In this document: positions 20,315 through 30,971 of the stretch, one piece after another | Numbering within the stretch: the stretch's first letter is position 1 | Layout: each line of letters opens with the position of its first letter | Origin: Aureococcus anophagefferens | Taxonomy: Eukaryota; Sar; Pelagophyceae; Pelagomonadales; Pelagomonadaceae | DNA length: 64,000 nt | Direction: 5' to 3' | Assembly: GCF_000186865.1 (NCBI RefSeq) | Contig: NW_008705577.1 | Location: forward strand, 387,970 to 451,969 | The notes under the pieces: generated by a model | What the model was told of the DNA's origin: nothing | Databases searched by the model: none | Seen by the model: the letters and a program-made list of their open reading frames with translations, nothing else | Position numbers and translations under genes: made by a program

Positions 20315-20733
20315 GGCCTAGGGCTCCGAGGGCCGCGCCGTCGGCGGGCTGCGTCGGCGATGGGCTGCCGCGGTGCAACTTTTGGACGGCGCCGGGTGCC
20401 GCGCGGCGCCGCTCGTGTGGCCGGCCGGCGTGGCCTCCTCCGAGGTCGTAGCGGTGCACCGCGGGCCACCGACCCGACGGGCGTGGCTGCCTGCAGCCAC
20501 CGCCGATGGGCGCTCCCACGAAGAAATTCAAGGTGTTTTGCCCAAGGGGCGGAGTTGATACTTCCTTTGTTGACGATTGACGGGTGTGGACAAGCCGCCC
20601 AAACGGCCGGGGCTGCCCGCGTCGGTGCGACGCGCTCGCGCGCCGGACGCGGCTCCGTCGCTCCCGCGCAACGGAAGACCGCGCGTTTTGGACGCACACA
20701 TACGGCCGCGCCGCGACCGACGACCGGCCGACC
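20315..20733. promoter_or_regulatory. Divergent intergenic region, EF-hand protein / kinesin
   Basis: 419 bp between the two start codons, no supportable gene. It has an AT-richer core (20515-20585, AAGAAATTCAAGGTGTTTTG and TTGATACTTCCTTTGTTGAC) that is the likely promoter. No named element recognised. Confidence 0.4.
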
Positions 20734-23700
20734 ATGCCGGAGGCGGAGGTGACGAACGTGCGCGTCGCGCTGCGGTGCCGGCCCCTGAGCAAGAAGGAGC
20801 TGAGCGAGAAGGACATCAACGTCTTCAGCAAGGAGGGGAACATCGCGAAGCTCGTCGACCCGGAGAACGACAAGCCCGTGGAGTTCGCCTTCGACCACGT
20901 CTACGACGACAGCAGCAAGCAGAGCGAGGTCTTCCAGGACGTCGGCGTGCCCGTCGTCCAGTCGGCCTTCGACGGCTTCAACAGCACGGTCTTCGCCTAC
21001 GGCCAGACGGGCTCCGGCAAGTCCTGGTCCATGACCGGCGACCTGAGCAGCGAGTCGAACCAGGGCCTCATCCCGCGCATCAACACGGCCATCTTCGAGC
21101 GCATCGCGTCGGAAACCGCCGCGAACGCGTCGCGCCTCTTCCTCGTGCAGTGCTCCTACTTCGAGATCTACAACGAGATCATCTACGATCTGCTGGACCC
21201 GCGGAACCGCAAGGACAAGGAGAAGTCCGGCGGCCTCCAGGTCAAGGAGCACCCCGTGCTCGGCATCCACGTCCAGGGCCTCCAGGCGCTCGTCGCGGAG
21301 AACGCGGCGAAGATCGCGGAGCTCATGGATCTCGGCGCGAAGAACCGGACCGTCGGGTCGACGCAGATGAACAGCGAATCGAGCCGCAGCCACTCCGTGT
21401 GCCTCATCACGGTCCACCAGAAGGACACGGAGAACGAGTCGAAGAACGTCTACTCGAAGCTGAATTTGGTGGACCTCGCGGGCTCCGAGCGCGCGGACCG
21501 CACGGGCGCGACGGGCGCGCGGCTCAAGGAGGGCGCGAACATCAACAAGTCGCTCACGACGCTCGGGTCCGTCATCAACGGCCTCGTGGAGCAGGCCCGG
21601 GGCAAGAAGGGCGTCTTCATCCCCTACCGCAACTCCAAGCTCACGCGCGTGCTCCAGGAGTCGCTCGGCGGCAACGCGCTCTGCACCATGCTCGCGACGC
21701 TGAGCCCCGCGCGCGCGAACGTCAAGGAGACGATGTCGACGCTCCGCTACGCCGCGCGCGCCAAGACCATCAAGAAGTCGGTGACGAAGAACGAGGAGAG
21801 CGGCCAGATCGACAAGCTCAACGAGGAGGTCGCGCGGCTCAAGAAGATGCTCGCGGAGAAGGCCGCCGAGGCCGCGAGCGGCGGCGGCGACTCCGGCGGC
21901 GGGCCCGTCAACGACGAGGAGTTGAAGGCCGCGCAGAGCATGCTCAGCACCCAGATCACGGAGATGGAGGCCCTCACGCGCCAGACCTGGCAGGACAAGC
22001 AGCAGGCGTCGCGCCAGCACGAGGCCGAGGTCGCGAAGATGCGCCGGGCCCACAAGGACGCCGCGCGGCGCGCCGAGGCCGAGCGGCGGAAGCGGTTCCA
22101 ATTGTTGCGCCAGAAGGGCGACGTGGAGCTCAGCGTCAAGGAGCTCGCCCTGCCGTCGAAGTGGGCCGACGCCGCGCGGGCGCTCGACGCGCTCAAGGGC
22201 CGCGTCGGCGAGCGCCGGTCCCACGTCGCGGTGTTCCGCGACGCGCTCGGCGAGGACCTGCGGCTGCTGAGGGAGGCGGGGTCCGGGAGCCTGGACGGGT
22301 CGCGGTCGACGAACCTGGGCGACTCGGCGACGCTCGAGGACGCGACGCGGTCGTCGTCGGACGCCGCGGCCGCCGCGGCGCTCGTGACCAAGGGCGCGGC
22401 GGACGCGATGCGCGCGCGGCTCGACCTCCTGCTCAGCGAGCTCGGCAAGCTCGGCCAGGACGAGACCCTACTGCTCGCGGGCGCGAACAACCTCGTGGGG
22501 GAGGTGGAACGAGCATTGGAGGTCGCCGAGGCCGCGCCGACGCCGTCGAACGGCGACGACCGGAAGGAGGCGCTCAAGGACGCGAAGCGGCGGGAGCGCG
22601 TCAAGCTCGTGCTCGACCAGTGCGTGTCGAAGCGCGACGCGCTCGTCGACGACACGGAGCAGGAGCGGGCGGCCCTCGTCGGCGGCGACGACGGCGGCGA
22701 CGAGAAGACGAACCTCGTCTTCGCCGCCGCGGCGCTGGCGGCGGAGGCGGAGCGCGCGGCGATCGCGGCGTCGAAGCTCGAGACGCCCACCGGCGACGAC
22801 CTCGCGGGCGACCTCGACGGCGCGAAGATGGACCTCGACGAGGCCGCTTCGCGGTCCGCGCAGGCCGCGGGCGAGCTGCGGGCCGCGCTCGCGGCGGCCG
22901 CGGCCAAGGCGGAGGCGTCGCGGGGGCGGCCGCCCGCGCGGCCGACGGGCGCGTCGTCGGGCGACGCGCGGCGCGGCTGCCTCGGCGCCAAGGGCGGCCC
23001 CGGCGGCGTCGGCTGGCGGCCCGACGCCGGCGACGACGAGGCCTGGCTCGGCTTCGAGTTCGAGAAGCCCACGAAGTGCCGGGAGGTCGTGCTCCAGAGC
23101 GGCCTCATCGCGGCGACGTCGGACCACGCGCGCGCGGCCGAGGGCCCCGTCGTCGTCGACGGCGCGGCGCCGCGCAAGACGGTGGCGGCTCTAGGCGAGA
23201 TCATCTCCTGGTCGGCGCTCAAGTTCAAGTCTTTGGACAAGGTCGAGAAGCTGCTCAACCGGCCGCCCGTGCGCTTCCTCCAGGACGTGCTCGCGGCGAC
23301 GGACGCGGCGAGCCCGCCGGGCTGGCTCGGCGAGGGCCGGTCCCTGCCCGTGCCGTCCAAGGACCCCGACGCGAAGAAGGCCTATTTCGATAGCGTCTTG
23401 CAGACTTTGAAGTTGCTGGACTGCGCCAAGGACCTGCTCCTGGACGGCGAGGCGAACCAACTGGCGTTCCGCGCGGGGCCCGTGGCGTCGTCCGAGTCCA
23501 TCCTGAGCGGCCAGGGCGTCGACGGCACGAACGCCATGCTCCAACTCGTCGCCGCGGCGGCGAAGAAGGCGAGCCCCCGGGAGGCGCCCGCGGCGGGCGC
23601 GAAGCCGCGCGTGACGTCGAAACCGACGGCCGTCTCCTTGGAACGCTCCGAGAACGGCGCCTGGATCCCCGTGGGCGACAAGCCCCTCCCCGTCGACGCG

Positions 23701-26219
23701 TCGACGGGCCGCGCCGCGGCGCCCGACGCGCCGGCGGCGGCCGCGTGGCGCCTGCGGGTGGCCGCGTGGGCCTGGGACGGCGCGGAGGCACCGCCGGGCA
23801 GCTGCCGCGCGGGCCTCGTCGGCGCGCCGGACGCGGAGCCGGAGGCCGTCGACGAGGGCGGCGACGCCGAGCGGGCGCGGGCCGTCTGCGCCGCCGCGTC
23901 CGCCGCCCTCGAGCGCGAGGCGTCGCTGCTCACGGGCGCGATGCGCGCGGCCGCGGGCCGCGTCGCGGCGGCGGCGAAGCACGTCGCGTCGGCGACGGCG
24001 CGCGCGCAGCGCGCGGCGGCCGACGCGGAGCGCGGCAAGTACGAGGAGGTCAAGGCCGAGGTCGAGACGCTGCGCGCCGCCGCCGCGCGGCACAACGCGG
24101 CCCTCGAGGCCGCGTCGGCCGCGGAGGCGACGTGCCGCGCGGCCGCGGAGGACGCGGCGCAGCGCGCCGCCGCCGCCGAGGAGCGCGCCGCGGACGCGGA
24201 GAAGGCCGCGGCCGTCGCCCTGGCCAAGAGCGACGCCGCGGAGGGGGCGCGGTTGACGGTCGCGAACGACGTCTCCGCGCTCGAGGACCGCGCCGCCGAG
24301 GCCGCGAGGGCCCTGAGCGACGCGGAGCGCGCGGGCGCGGACGCGCGGCGCCAGCTCGCGTCGGCCACGGAGCGCGCGGACGCCGCGGACGCGCGGGGCG
24401 CCGACGCCGAGGCCGCGCTGAAGCGCGCGCGCGACGACGCCGACGGCGCGCGCGCGACGGTCGAGACGCGCGAGGCCCAGCTCGAGGCCGCGAAGGCGCG
24501 CCAGGTCGACCTCGAGACGAAAACGTCGGAGCTCGCCGCGCGCGCCGAGGAGGCCGAGGCGCGCGCCGCGGAGGCGTCGAGCCGCCTGGACGCGGTCAAG
24601 CAGTCCATGGACCGCGCCGAGGGCGCGGCGACGGGCGAGATCGCCGAGCTCCAGGCCGCGATGGCGTCGGCCAAGGCGTCGGCCGACGCCGCGCGCGAGG
24701 CCGACGCGGCGAAGTTCGGCGCCGCGCTCGAGGAGCTCCAGGCGTCCGAGGCCAAGGTCGCGGACGCGGAGCGCGGCCGCGGCGAGGCCCAGCGGCTCCT
24801 CGCCGCCGCCGAGCGCCACGCGCTCGACGTCGCCGCCGCGCGCGACGCCCTCGAGGGCGAGGCCAAGGCCGCCAAGGACGCCGCGGCGGCCCTGCGGGGC
24901 GACCTCGACGCGGCCGCGCGGGCGCTCGACGCCGCGCGCGCGACGGCCGAGGCGGACCTGAAGACGCTGCGCAAGGAGCGCGACGACGGCGCGTCGGCGC
25001 TCGCGGACGTGCGCGCCAAGGCCGCCGAGGCCGACGCGGACCGCGAGGCCGCCGCGGCGAAGCTCGCGGCCGCGGAGCGCGCCGCCGAGGGCGCCGCGGC
25101 CGCGAAGGCGAATTTGGAGACCGCGCTCGCGGCGTGCCGCCAGGACGTCGACGCGGAGCGCGCGCGCGCCGAGGCCGCGGAGCGCGTCGCGCGCGCGACG
25201 CGGTCCGACGCCGCCGCCGCCGCGGAGGAGGCCGCCGAGGCCGAGCGCCGCGGCAACGACGCGGAGCGCGAGGTCCTCGCGGCCAAGTCCGCGGCGCTCG
25301 CCGCCGAGGGCGACCTCAAGGCCCTCACGGCCCAGCTCCGGGACGCCGAGGCCGAGGTCGAGACGGCCCGCGCCGCCGCCGAGGCCGCGGACGCGCGCGC
25401 GGAGGGCGCCGAGGCCGCGCGCGACGAGCTCGGCGAGCGGCGCGACGAGGCGGAGCTCGCGCTCCGCAGGGCAGGAAAAGGGTGATTCAACGTCGCTTCA
25501 ACGTGAGTGTTCCGCGCGCGCGCGTTTCGGAAACAGCACCCACGCTTCGAGAGCGCTCCGAGAGATGATCGCTCGTCCAAAAATCATCCGAAACGAGTGG
25601 AAAACGACCGAGATAGGAGCCTTTGAAGTTGGGAATTTCGCACCCTTTTCTTGCCCAGGCGCTCCGCGTCGCCGAGGAGGAGCGCGACGCGGCGCGCCAG
25701 GAGGAGGAGCAGCTCAGCGCCGAGGTCGAGATCGTCAGGGAGGAGCGCGACGTGGGCTCCGAGGCCTACGTGCGGCTGACGAACCAGCTCAACGAGACGC
25801 GCGACGAGCTCAGCGACGCGCAGGAGCGCCTCGAGGCCTACCTCGAGTCGGAGCAGCACCGCACGCGCCAGTTCCTGTCGACCAAGGGCGAGGCCGAGGC
25901 CGCGGCCGCGGCGACGGCCAAGGAGCACGCGGCGCTCCGGAGCGGCCTCGACTACCTCCGGTCCAAGCTCGAGCGGCACCTCGACGCGGCCGACGCGGAG
26001 AAGCCGCGCCGCGGCGGCGGGCCCGACGACGCCGACGCCGCGCTCGCGCACCTCGCGGCGCTCGTCGACGCGACGCTCGAGGCCCGGGCGGCACCGCCGC
26101 CCAAGCGCGCGCCCGCGTCGCCGCCCGCGACCCTCGACGGCGGCACCGCGTCCATCGAGGCCGCGACGACGGGCAACGAGTACGACGACTACGACGACGA
26201 CTTCGACGACGAGGAGTAG
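20734..26219 (+). CDS. Kinesin, N-terminal motor with long coiled coil
   Basis: Exons 20734-25458 and 25659-26219; 1,761 aa. The ATG at 20734 sits directly before the motor (VTNVRVALRCRPLSKKE). Motor motifs: P-loop GQTGSGKSWSM, switch I NSESSRSHS, switch II LVDLAGSERA, and GARLKEGANINKSLTTLG with IPYRNSKLTRVLQESLGGN. The motor ends near residue 350 and most resembles kinesin-3-like motors. A second globular stretch follows, then from ~1,050 a very Ala/Glu/Arg-rich coiled coil of about 600 residues. The tail is acidic (YDDYDDDFDDEE). The only intron is introner A2, in the coiled coil; its removal gives ELALRVAEEERD. Cargo is unknown. Confidence 0.92.
25467..25658 (+). mobile_element. Introner element, family A copy 2 (in kinesin)
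   Basis: 192-bp element, ends CAGGGCAGGAAAAGGGTG and (reverse complement) CTGGGCAAGAAAAGGGTG. It is flanked by perfect 8-bp duplication GCGCTCCG at 25459-25466 and 25659-25666. The intron is 25459-25658 (200 bp), a GC-AG intron in phase 0. Excision restores GAG CTC GCG CTC CGC. The perfect duplication suggests a young insertion. Confidence 0.95.
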
Positions 26220-26366
26220 GCATGCGCCCTAAGGCGGCTCATGCGACTGTCCGCGCGGGGCGGCCTCCTTTGTCGCGAGGGATTCGCCCTTGGGCTGCGC
26301 GAGCGACGACGCGAGCGGCTGGGCGGCGACGCGAAGTTCCGTTACGACGACGCGCGCGCGGGGCCC

Positions 26367-27281
26367 TCAGAGGGACATGGTCGGCGACGCGAAGTTGTAG
26401 GCGTTGGGGTTGTGGACCTTGATGAGGTCGCCGGGGCTCTCGCGGACGAAGGACGCCGTGTCGGACCACATCCACTGGCCCTCCTGGCCGTTGAACTCGA
26501 AGACGCCCGAGTGCTGGAACGACCGGATCTTCTCCGTGGGCCGCGTCGTCATGCGGTTGAAGGACGCGGAGGGCGCCGGGTCCCGGGGCCGCGTGAAGAG
26601 GCTCGGCTTGCCCGTGAACTCGGCGTCGGACTCCTCGGGCTTGACGGGCGGCGGCGCCGTCGGCAGCGGCAGCTTCTGCGGCGGAATGTACGACGCCAAT
26701 TTCCGGTTCGCGCGCCGCGAGTTGCGCTTCGCCTTGCCGTCCTCGGCCTTGGCGCGGGCCGCGCGCTCGTGGTCCTCGGTGTAGGACGACGAATTCCACG
26801 ACGTCTTGCCCAGGAGCTTGCGGTTCACGGGCATCTCCGAGTTCGTCGCCTTTCCCGCGAGCACGGGGTCCGCGGCTTTCGCCGCGCGGATCGCGGCCTT
26901 GCGCTCGTCGCTCATGACGTCGATCTTGAACTTGTGGGGCTTGGGGATGTGCTCCAGGTTCTTCGGCGGCAGGTGCTCCGCGCGGAGGTTGTACGCGTAC
27001 ATGTTGGGCCGATCGTGGTCCGAGTTGACGCGCGTCCGCCGGAAGACGAACTGGTCGACGTAGGACGACCCGTCCCACTTGGGGCTCTCGCCGGGCCCGA
27101 CGCCGCCGCGCTTCCACTTCTTCATGAAGGCCTTGTTCTCCTTCTTGAGCGCCGGCACGTCGTCGGGGTGGAACACGGTCTCCTGCGCATTGTAGTTCGT
27201 CGGCCCCTTGCAGGACCCGATCTGGAACTTGGCCGTGAGGAACTTCTTCGTCGTCCCCAGCTCGCCCTCGGCGGCCTCCAT
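26367..27281 (-). CDS. Unrecognised conserved-looking protein, 304 aa
   Basis: Single-exon frame with good start context. No signal peptide or membrane span. It is rich in short basic and aromatic motifs (FRRTRVNSDHDRPNMYAYNL, HIPKPHKFKIDVMSDERK, SGVFEFNGQEGQWMWSD, NPNAYNFASPTMSL) and Pro-rich linkers, without low complexity. The style (many isolated W/Y/N motifs, no catalytic pattern) fits a structural protein such as a microtubule- or axoneme-associated factor, but this is speculation. Its 3' end faces the kinesin 3' end (147 bp apart). It is divergent from the gene at 27513. Confidence 0.65.
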   Translation of the reverse strand: MEAAEGELGTTKKFLTAKFQIGSCKGPTNYNAQETVFHPDDVPALKKENKAFMKKWKRGGVGPGESPKWDGSSYVDQFVFRRTRVNSDHDRPNMYAYNLRAEHLPPKNLEHIPKPHKFKIDVMSDERKAAIRAAKAADPVLAGKATNSEMPVNRKLLGKTSWNSSSYTEDHERAARAKAEDGKAKRNSRRANRKLASYIPPQKLPLPTAPPPVKPEESDAEFTGKPSLFTRPRDPAPSASFNRMTTRPTEKIRSFQHSGVFEFNGQEGQWMWSDTASFVRESPGDLIKVHNPNAYNFASPTMSL

Positions 27282-27512
27282 GGTGCGCGCGGGGCGGCGG
27301 CGTGCGGGGCACCGGGCTGCGCTATCGAGCTATCGTTTCGGGCTGCGGCCGTATCAGCGTCAACATCGAGGCAATTCCACGCGTCTGGATTGGTGAACAC
27401 GTTGCGAGCGCCTTCCTCTGGTGCTCTCCGAAGGAGACGATGCCCAAACCCAAGCACACGCGCAGCTCCACGTTCGAGAACCAGCACACGCACCGCAACC
27501 AGCCAGCACACC
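27282..27512. promoter_or_regulatory. Divergent intergenic region (27281 / 27513 starts)
   Basis: 231 bp between start codons. AT-richer centre (27325-27400, including CTATCGAGCTATCGTTTCGG). No named element recognised. Confidence 0.35.
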
Positions 27513-28577
27513 ATGCAAGAGCAAGAGGAGTACATCATCCTGCGGGACGACGACGACGACGAGGTCGTCGCGCCGCCGCCCAAGGCCGAGACCGAGGCGA
27601 CGCCTGAAGACGAGGCCAAGACCGAGCCGTCTGCGGACGAGACCAAGACCGAGGTGAAGCCTGACAAGACCAAGGCAACGCCTCAAGCCAAGAGCGACGC
27701 GCCGCCGCCCACGTGCAACGCCTGGTGCGCCGTCGGCCGCCGCGCGCTCCCCAGTTGGGCGTGGGCGATGCTCGCGACGTTCGCGATGTCGTTCCTCCTG
27801 ACCGCGGCGTTCGCGGGCGGCTACAACTACGGCCGCGTCGCGCCCGCGGCGCCCGGCGGCGCGCCCGCGACGTCCGGCGGCGCGGTCGCCGAGCCCCGCG
27901 TCGTCGCGCCCGCCGATGCGTGCGCGTCCCGGGACCAGGTCGCGTTCGTCCCGCGCCGCCGCGACCCGTTCCATGCGCTCGACTACTTCTTCGACGACTT
28001 CTTCTCCCCGCTCGAGCTCCTCGCGCCGCGCCGGCACCGCCGCCACCACCATCGCCGCGAGCGCCGCGCGGCGCCGTACCAGTCGCGCCGCGCGGCGCCC
28101 TTCCGCCACGCGGCGCCGTACCAGCACCTCCACCGCGCGGCGCCGTACCAGCAGTTCCAGCTCTTCTTCCACACGCCCGGGGACGACGCCGTCGCGGCGC
28201 CCGAGCGAGACTCCGCGAAAGACGCGGCGCCGCCCCGAGACGCGGCCCGAGACGCGGCCCGGAAGCCCGACGAAGCCGTCGCGGACGTGCCCCGCGAGTC
28301 GGACCGAGGCTTCGCGGATCCGCGCGAAACCCTTCGCGAACCGGTCGAAGACGCCGCGCCGGTCCGCGCGCCGGCCGCGGACCGCGCGGCGCCGACGGCC
28401 GTCGCGCCGGCGCCGAGCCCGCGCCGGCCGACGGCGACGACGAGCGACCGCGCCGCGCTGCGCGGCCTCAGCATCAAGCAGCTCCAGAAGATCCTGGCCA
28501 AGCACGGCCGCGCCTGCCCCACCTGCAAGGAGAAGGACGACCTCGTGAACGAGGTCATCCACGCGCTCAACGACTAG
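27513..28577 (+). CDS. Single-span membrane protein with SAP/MANF-C-like tail
   Basis: 354 aa. An acidic/Lys N-terminal domain (~70 aa, EEYIILRDDDDDE then TE/TK repeats) precedes one membrane span, SWAWAMLATFAMSFLLTAAF (~residues 88-107). The following domain has repeated RAAPYQ/RAAPF units in a His/Arg-rich stretch and then low complexity. The last ~40 residues, LRGLSIKQLQKILAKHGRAC followed by PTCKEKDDLVNEVIHAL, match the pattern of the C-terminal SAP-like fold of MANF/CDNF/ARMET proteins, with a CxxC between helices. The frame is open upstream, but the ATG at 27513 has the best context (CACACCATGC). Role unknown; an ER-membrane location is possible. Confidence 0.6.
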   Translation: MQEQEEYIILRDDDDDEVVAPPPKAETEATPEDEAKTEPSADETKTEVKPDKTKATPQAKSDAPPPTCNAWCAVGRRALPSWAWAMLATFAMSFLLTAAFAGGYNYGRVAPAAPGGAPATSGGAVAEPRVVAPADACASRDQVAFVPRRRDPFHALDYFFDDFFSPLELLAPRRHRRHHHRRERRAAPYQSRRAAPFRHAAPYQHLHRAAPYQQFQLFFHTPGDDAVAAPERDSAKDAAPPRDAARDAARKPDEAVADVPRESDRGFADPRETLREPVEDAAPVRAPAADRAAPTAVAPAPSPRRPTATTSDRAALRGLSIKQLQKILAKHGRACPTCKEKDDLVNEVIHALND

Positions 28578-28621
28578 CGCCCCGCCCCCGGCCCCTCCCC
28601 GATAACCCGCCTGCCTGACAT

Positions 28622-29863
28622 TTACGGCCGCCCCGCGAGCCACTGGGTGACGGCGACGCGCCGCCGGTTCGTCGGGTAGACCTCGTGGAACGAAGAACTC
28701 CGAAAGACGACGAGCCGGTCGAGCGCGGGGGCGACGTCGACGTAGGGGCAGTCGCCGCCGGGCGCGAAGACGCGGCGCGGCCCGCGGAGGTCCGTGGACT
28801 CGCGGCCGAGGTAGAGCCGGAGCCGGCCCCCGTCCGCGCGCTCGTCCCAGCCCTCGTTGAGGTAGGCGATGCACGTGAGCAGCCGCGCGGGGAAGGGCGT
28901 GTGCTCGTCCATCGTGTCCCGGTGGAGCCGGTAGCCGAGCGTCGACGGCGAGTAGCACGCGAGCTGGACGTCGTCGGGGTTCTCGAGGTCGAAGTCCTCG
29001 TGCTCGCCGAGGCCCGAGACGCCGTCGATGAGCTTCGGCGCCCAGCCTTGGCCGCCCGCGGCGGCGATCGCGGCGATGAGCGCGTCGCGGACCGCGTCGA
29101 AGCCGGCGAGCACGTCGAGCAGCGGATCCGCGGCCGCCGCGGCGTAATTCTCGCCGATTCGCTTCGGCTCGCCGGCCTGCCCGCCGTCCTCGGACGCCTC
29201 GATGAGCCCGAGGCCGCCGCGTTCGAGCGCGCGGAGGTAGACGACGGCGTCGCCGCGGACGCGCGGCTGGAGCGGCCTCGCGGACGCGCCCGCGCCGCCG
29301 CCGGCGACGAGCGCCGCGGCCGCGGCCGACCGCAGCGCCGCGGCGCGGCCCCGCCAGCCGTCGACGACGACGTACTGCGGGCCCGCCGCGTCGAGGAGCG
29401 GGCCGAGCCAGCCGAGGTTCCGCGCCTCGAGGACCGCGGCGGCGGCGGGCGGCACGCGCGCGGCCGCGCGGTCGTAGCCGCATTTTTCGTCGCCCGCGCG
29501 CGCGAGCGCCGCCGCCGGCGTGACGAAGGGCGTCCGGCGCGGCGCCTCCCGGAGGCACTTCAGCGAGACCCAGCCGAGCGCGGCGTCGTCTGGCGCGTCG
29601 TCCGGTGCGTCGCCGTCGCCCGCGCGCTCGTCCGAGCCGCCGCCAGCGTCGTCCGCGCCGTCGTCCGGTGCGTCGCCGTCGCCGTCGCCGTCGTCCGGGG
29701 CGACGAGCGCACGAGCGACGCCGAGGCTCGAGGTCGCCGTCGCGACGCAGCGCACGCGCGCGCCAAAGGGCAGCAGCGCCCTTTCCTCGCTCGTCGTCTC
29801 GACGTCCGCCCGCACGATGGCGCCCTTGAGCGCGCGCGCCTCGAAGCGGCGGCCGGTCGCCAT
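28622..29863 (-). CDS. Prolyl 4-hydroxylase (PHD/EGLN-type 2OG dioxygenase)
   Basis: 413 aa. The catalytic domain is in the last ~200 residues: YRLHRDTMDE (metal H-x-D), TCIAYLNEGWDERADGGRLRLYL, then DRLVVFRSSSFHEVYPTNRRRVAVTQW, with the distal His and the Arg that binds 2-oxoglutarate. The YLN-x-x-W-D and F-x-S...HEV pattern is the one of EGLN/PHD and related P4H enzymes that hydroxylate proline in HIF-like, Skp1 or ribosomal substrates. The N-terminal part includes an acidic Asp/Gly/Pro repeat (GDGDAPDDGADD and similar, bases ~29,590-29,700). No signal peptide, so cytosolic or nuclear. Confidence 0.85.
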   Translation of the reverse strand: MATGRRFEARALKGAIVRADVETTSEERALLPFGARVRCVATATSSLGVARALVAPDDGDGDGDAPDDGADDAGGGSDERAGDGDAPDDAPDDAALGWVSLKCLREAPRRTPFVTPAAALARAGDEKCGYDRAAARVPPAAAAVLEARNLGWLGPLLDAAGPQYVVVDGWRGRAAALRSAAAAALVAGGGAGASARPLQPRVRGDAVVYLRALERGGLGLIEASEDGGQAGEPKRIGENYAAAAADPLLDVLAGFDAVRDALIAAIAAAGGQGWAPKLIDGVSGLGEHEDFDLENPDDVQLACYSPSTLGYRLHRDTMDEHTPFPARLLTCIAYLNEGWDERADGGRLRLYLGRESTDLRGPRRVFAPGGDCPYVDVAPALDRLVVFRSSSFHEVYPTNRRRVAVTQWLAGRP

Positions 29864-30099
29864 CGTTTAGGGTTGCGGCTAGACCATGTTAGGGCTGCGT
29901 CGATCGCAGCTGGACCATCGTCAGGGCTGCTCGAAGGGGACCATGCCCATCTCGCGCTTTACTTGAGCATCAAGTTGACGTGACCAAAATTACCTTTGCC
30001 TCTCAGTCTGAGCTGTCGCTCTCCAAGGCTGTGCCGCGCCGCTGCGGAAGCCCGCGGGCCGTGCGCATCGATCGCGCCGCGCCGTAGCCGCACGCATCG
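29864..30099. promoter_or_regulatory. Divergent intergenic region, hydroxylase / NnrU-like gene
   Basis: 236 bp between the starts at 29863 and 30100. It contains short imperfect repeats (AGACCATGTTAGGGCTGC and TGGACCATCGTCAGGGCTGC) and an AT-richer segment at 29950-30005. No gene seen. Confidence 0.35.
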
Positions 30100-30831
30100 A
30101 TGAGCCTGCTGGCGTCCAAGGCCGTGCGCTGGTGCGGCGGCGGCTGGTGCTTCTTCATCGCCGAAAATGCGGTCATGTCCGAGAACCGCGCCGCGGTCAT
30201 CGACGCGGTCGGCGAGCAGGGCTACCGGGGCTGCTACGGCGCCCTGAGCACGGCGTCGCTGGCGTCCATCGCCTACGGCTACGTCCGCCACGGCCCGGGC
30301 CCGCGGCTCGCGGCCGGGCCGCCGTCGGCGGTCCGCCTCGCGGCGGGCCTCGGCTGCCAGGCGCTCGGCCTCGCGGCGGCGGCGAACGTCGCGCCCAAGC
30401 TCCGGAGCCCCCTGGACCCGGGCTTCCTGAGCAGCTGCCCCCTGGACCTCGAGCACGAGCGCGCGGCGAAGCTCCGCCCGAAGGACGAGGTCCGGGGCCT
30501 GCAGCGCGTCACGCGGCACCCGACGTTCTGGACCCTCGGCATCCTCGGCGTCGGCGCGGCGCTGCGCACGCCCTTCGCCGGCACGGCCGTCGCCGCCCTC
30601 GGCTTCCCGCTCGTCGCAGCGCTCGGCGGCGCGCACATGGACTACCGGCACCGGCGCGGCCGCGGCGGCGCGCTGTCGCCGGAGAAGGACGCGGCGACGA
30701 GCGCCGTGCCCTTCGTCGCCTTGCTCTCGGGCGCCCAGAGCTGGTCCGCCCTCGCCGACGAGCTCAAGCCCGTCAACTGCGCCGCGGGCGCCGCCGCGGC
30801 CGCCGCGCTCGCGCTCGCGGGGCTCATCTAG
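30100..30831 (+). CDS. NnrU-like integral membrane protein
   Basis: 243 aa with about six hydrophobic segments (for example [61 protein letters not shown]). The region GLQRVTRHPTFWTLGILGVG...GGAHMDYRHRR resembles the conserved core of NnrU-domain proteins (R-H-P near a helix start and a G-x-H/Q-x-D-x-R-R/K loop), the family that includes plant zeta-carotene isomerase Z-ISO. There is no clear plastid leader. Assignment to Z-ISO itself is not supported; the domain call is moderate. Confidence 0.6.
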   Translation: MSLLASKAVRWCGGGWCFFIAENAVMSENRAAVIDAVGEQGYRGCYGALSTASLASIAYGYVRHGPGPRLAAGPPSAVRLAAGLGCQALGLAAAANVAPKLRSPLDPGFLSSCPLDLEHERAAKLRPKDEVRGLQRVTRHPTFWTLGILGVGAALRTPFAGTAVAALGFPLVAALGGAHMDYRHRRGRGGALSPEKDAATSAVPFVALLSGAQSWSALADELKPVNCAAGAAAAAALALAGLI

Positions 30832-30971
30832 TCGGGGCTCTTTTAATTTCGTTCGAGGTCGGAATTGGGGTTACGGGGGGTTGCGGGACGTATGTCGACA
30901 CTTCGTAGTCGGAGCTCGGGTTGCCGGACTTATGCTTTGTAGTTGGAGCGCTCGAGCGCGGGATGGGCTCC
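30832..30971. other. Intergenic, convergent gene ends
   Basis: 140 bp between the NnrU-like stop and the MYND/Sel1 stop. T-rich at the start (CTTTTAATTTCG), probably 3' UTR. No gene seen. Confidence 0.4.
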
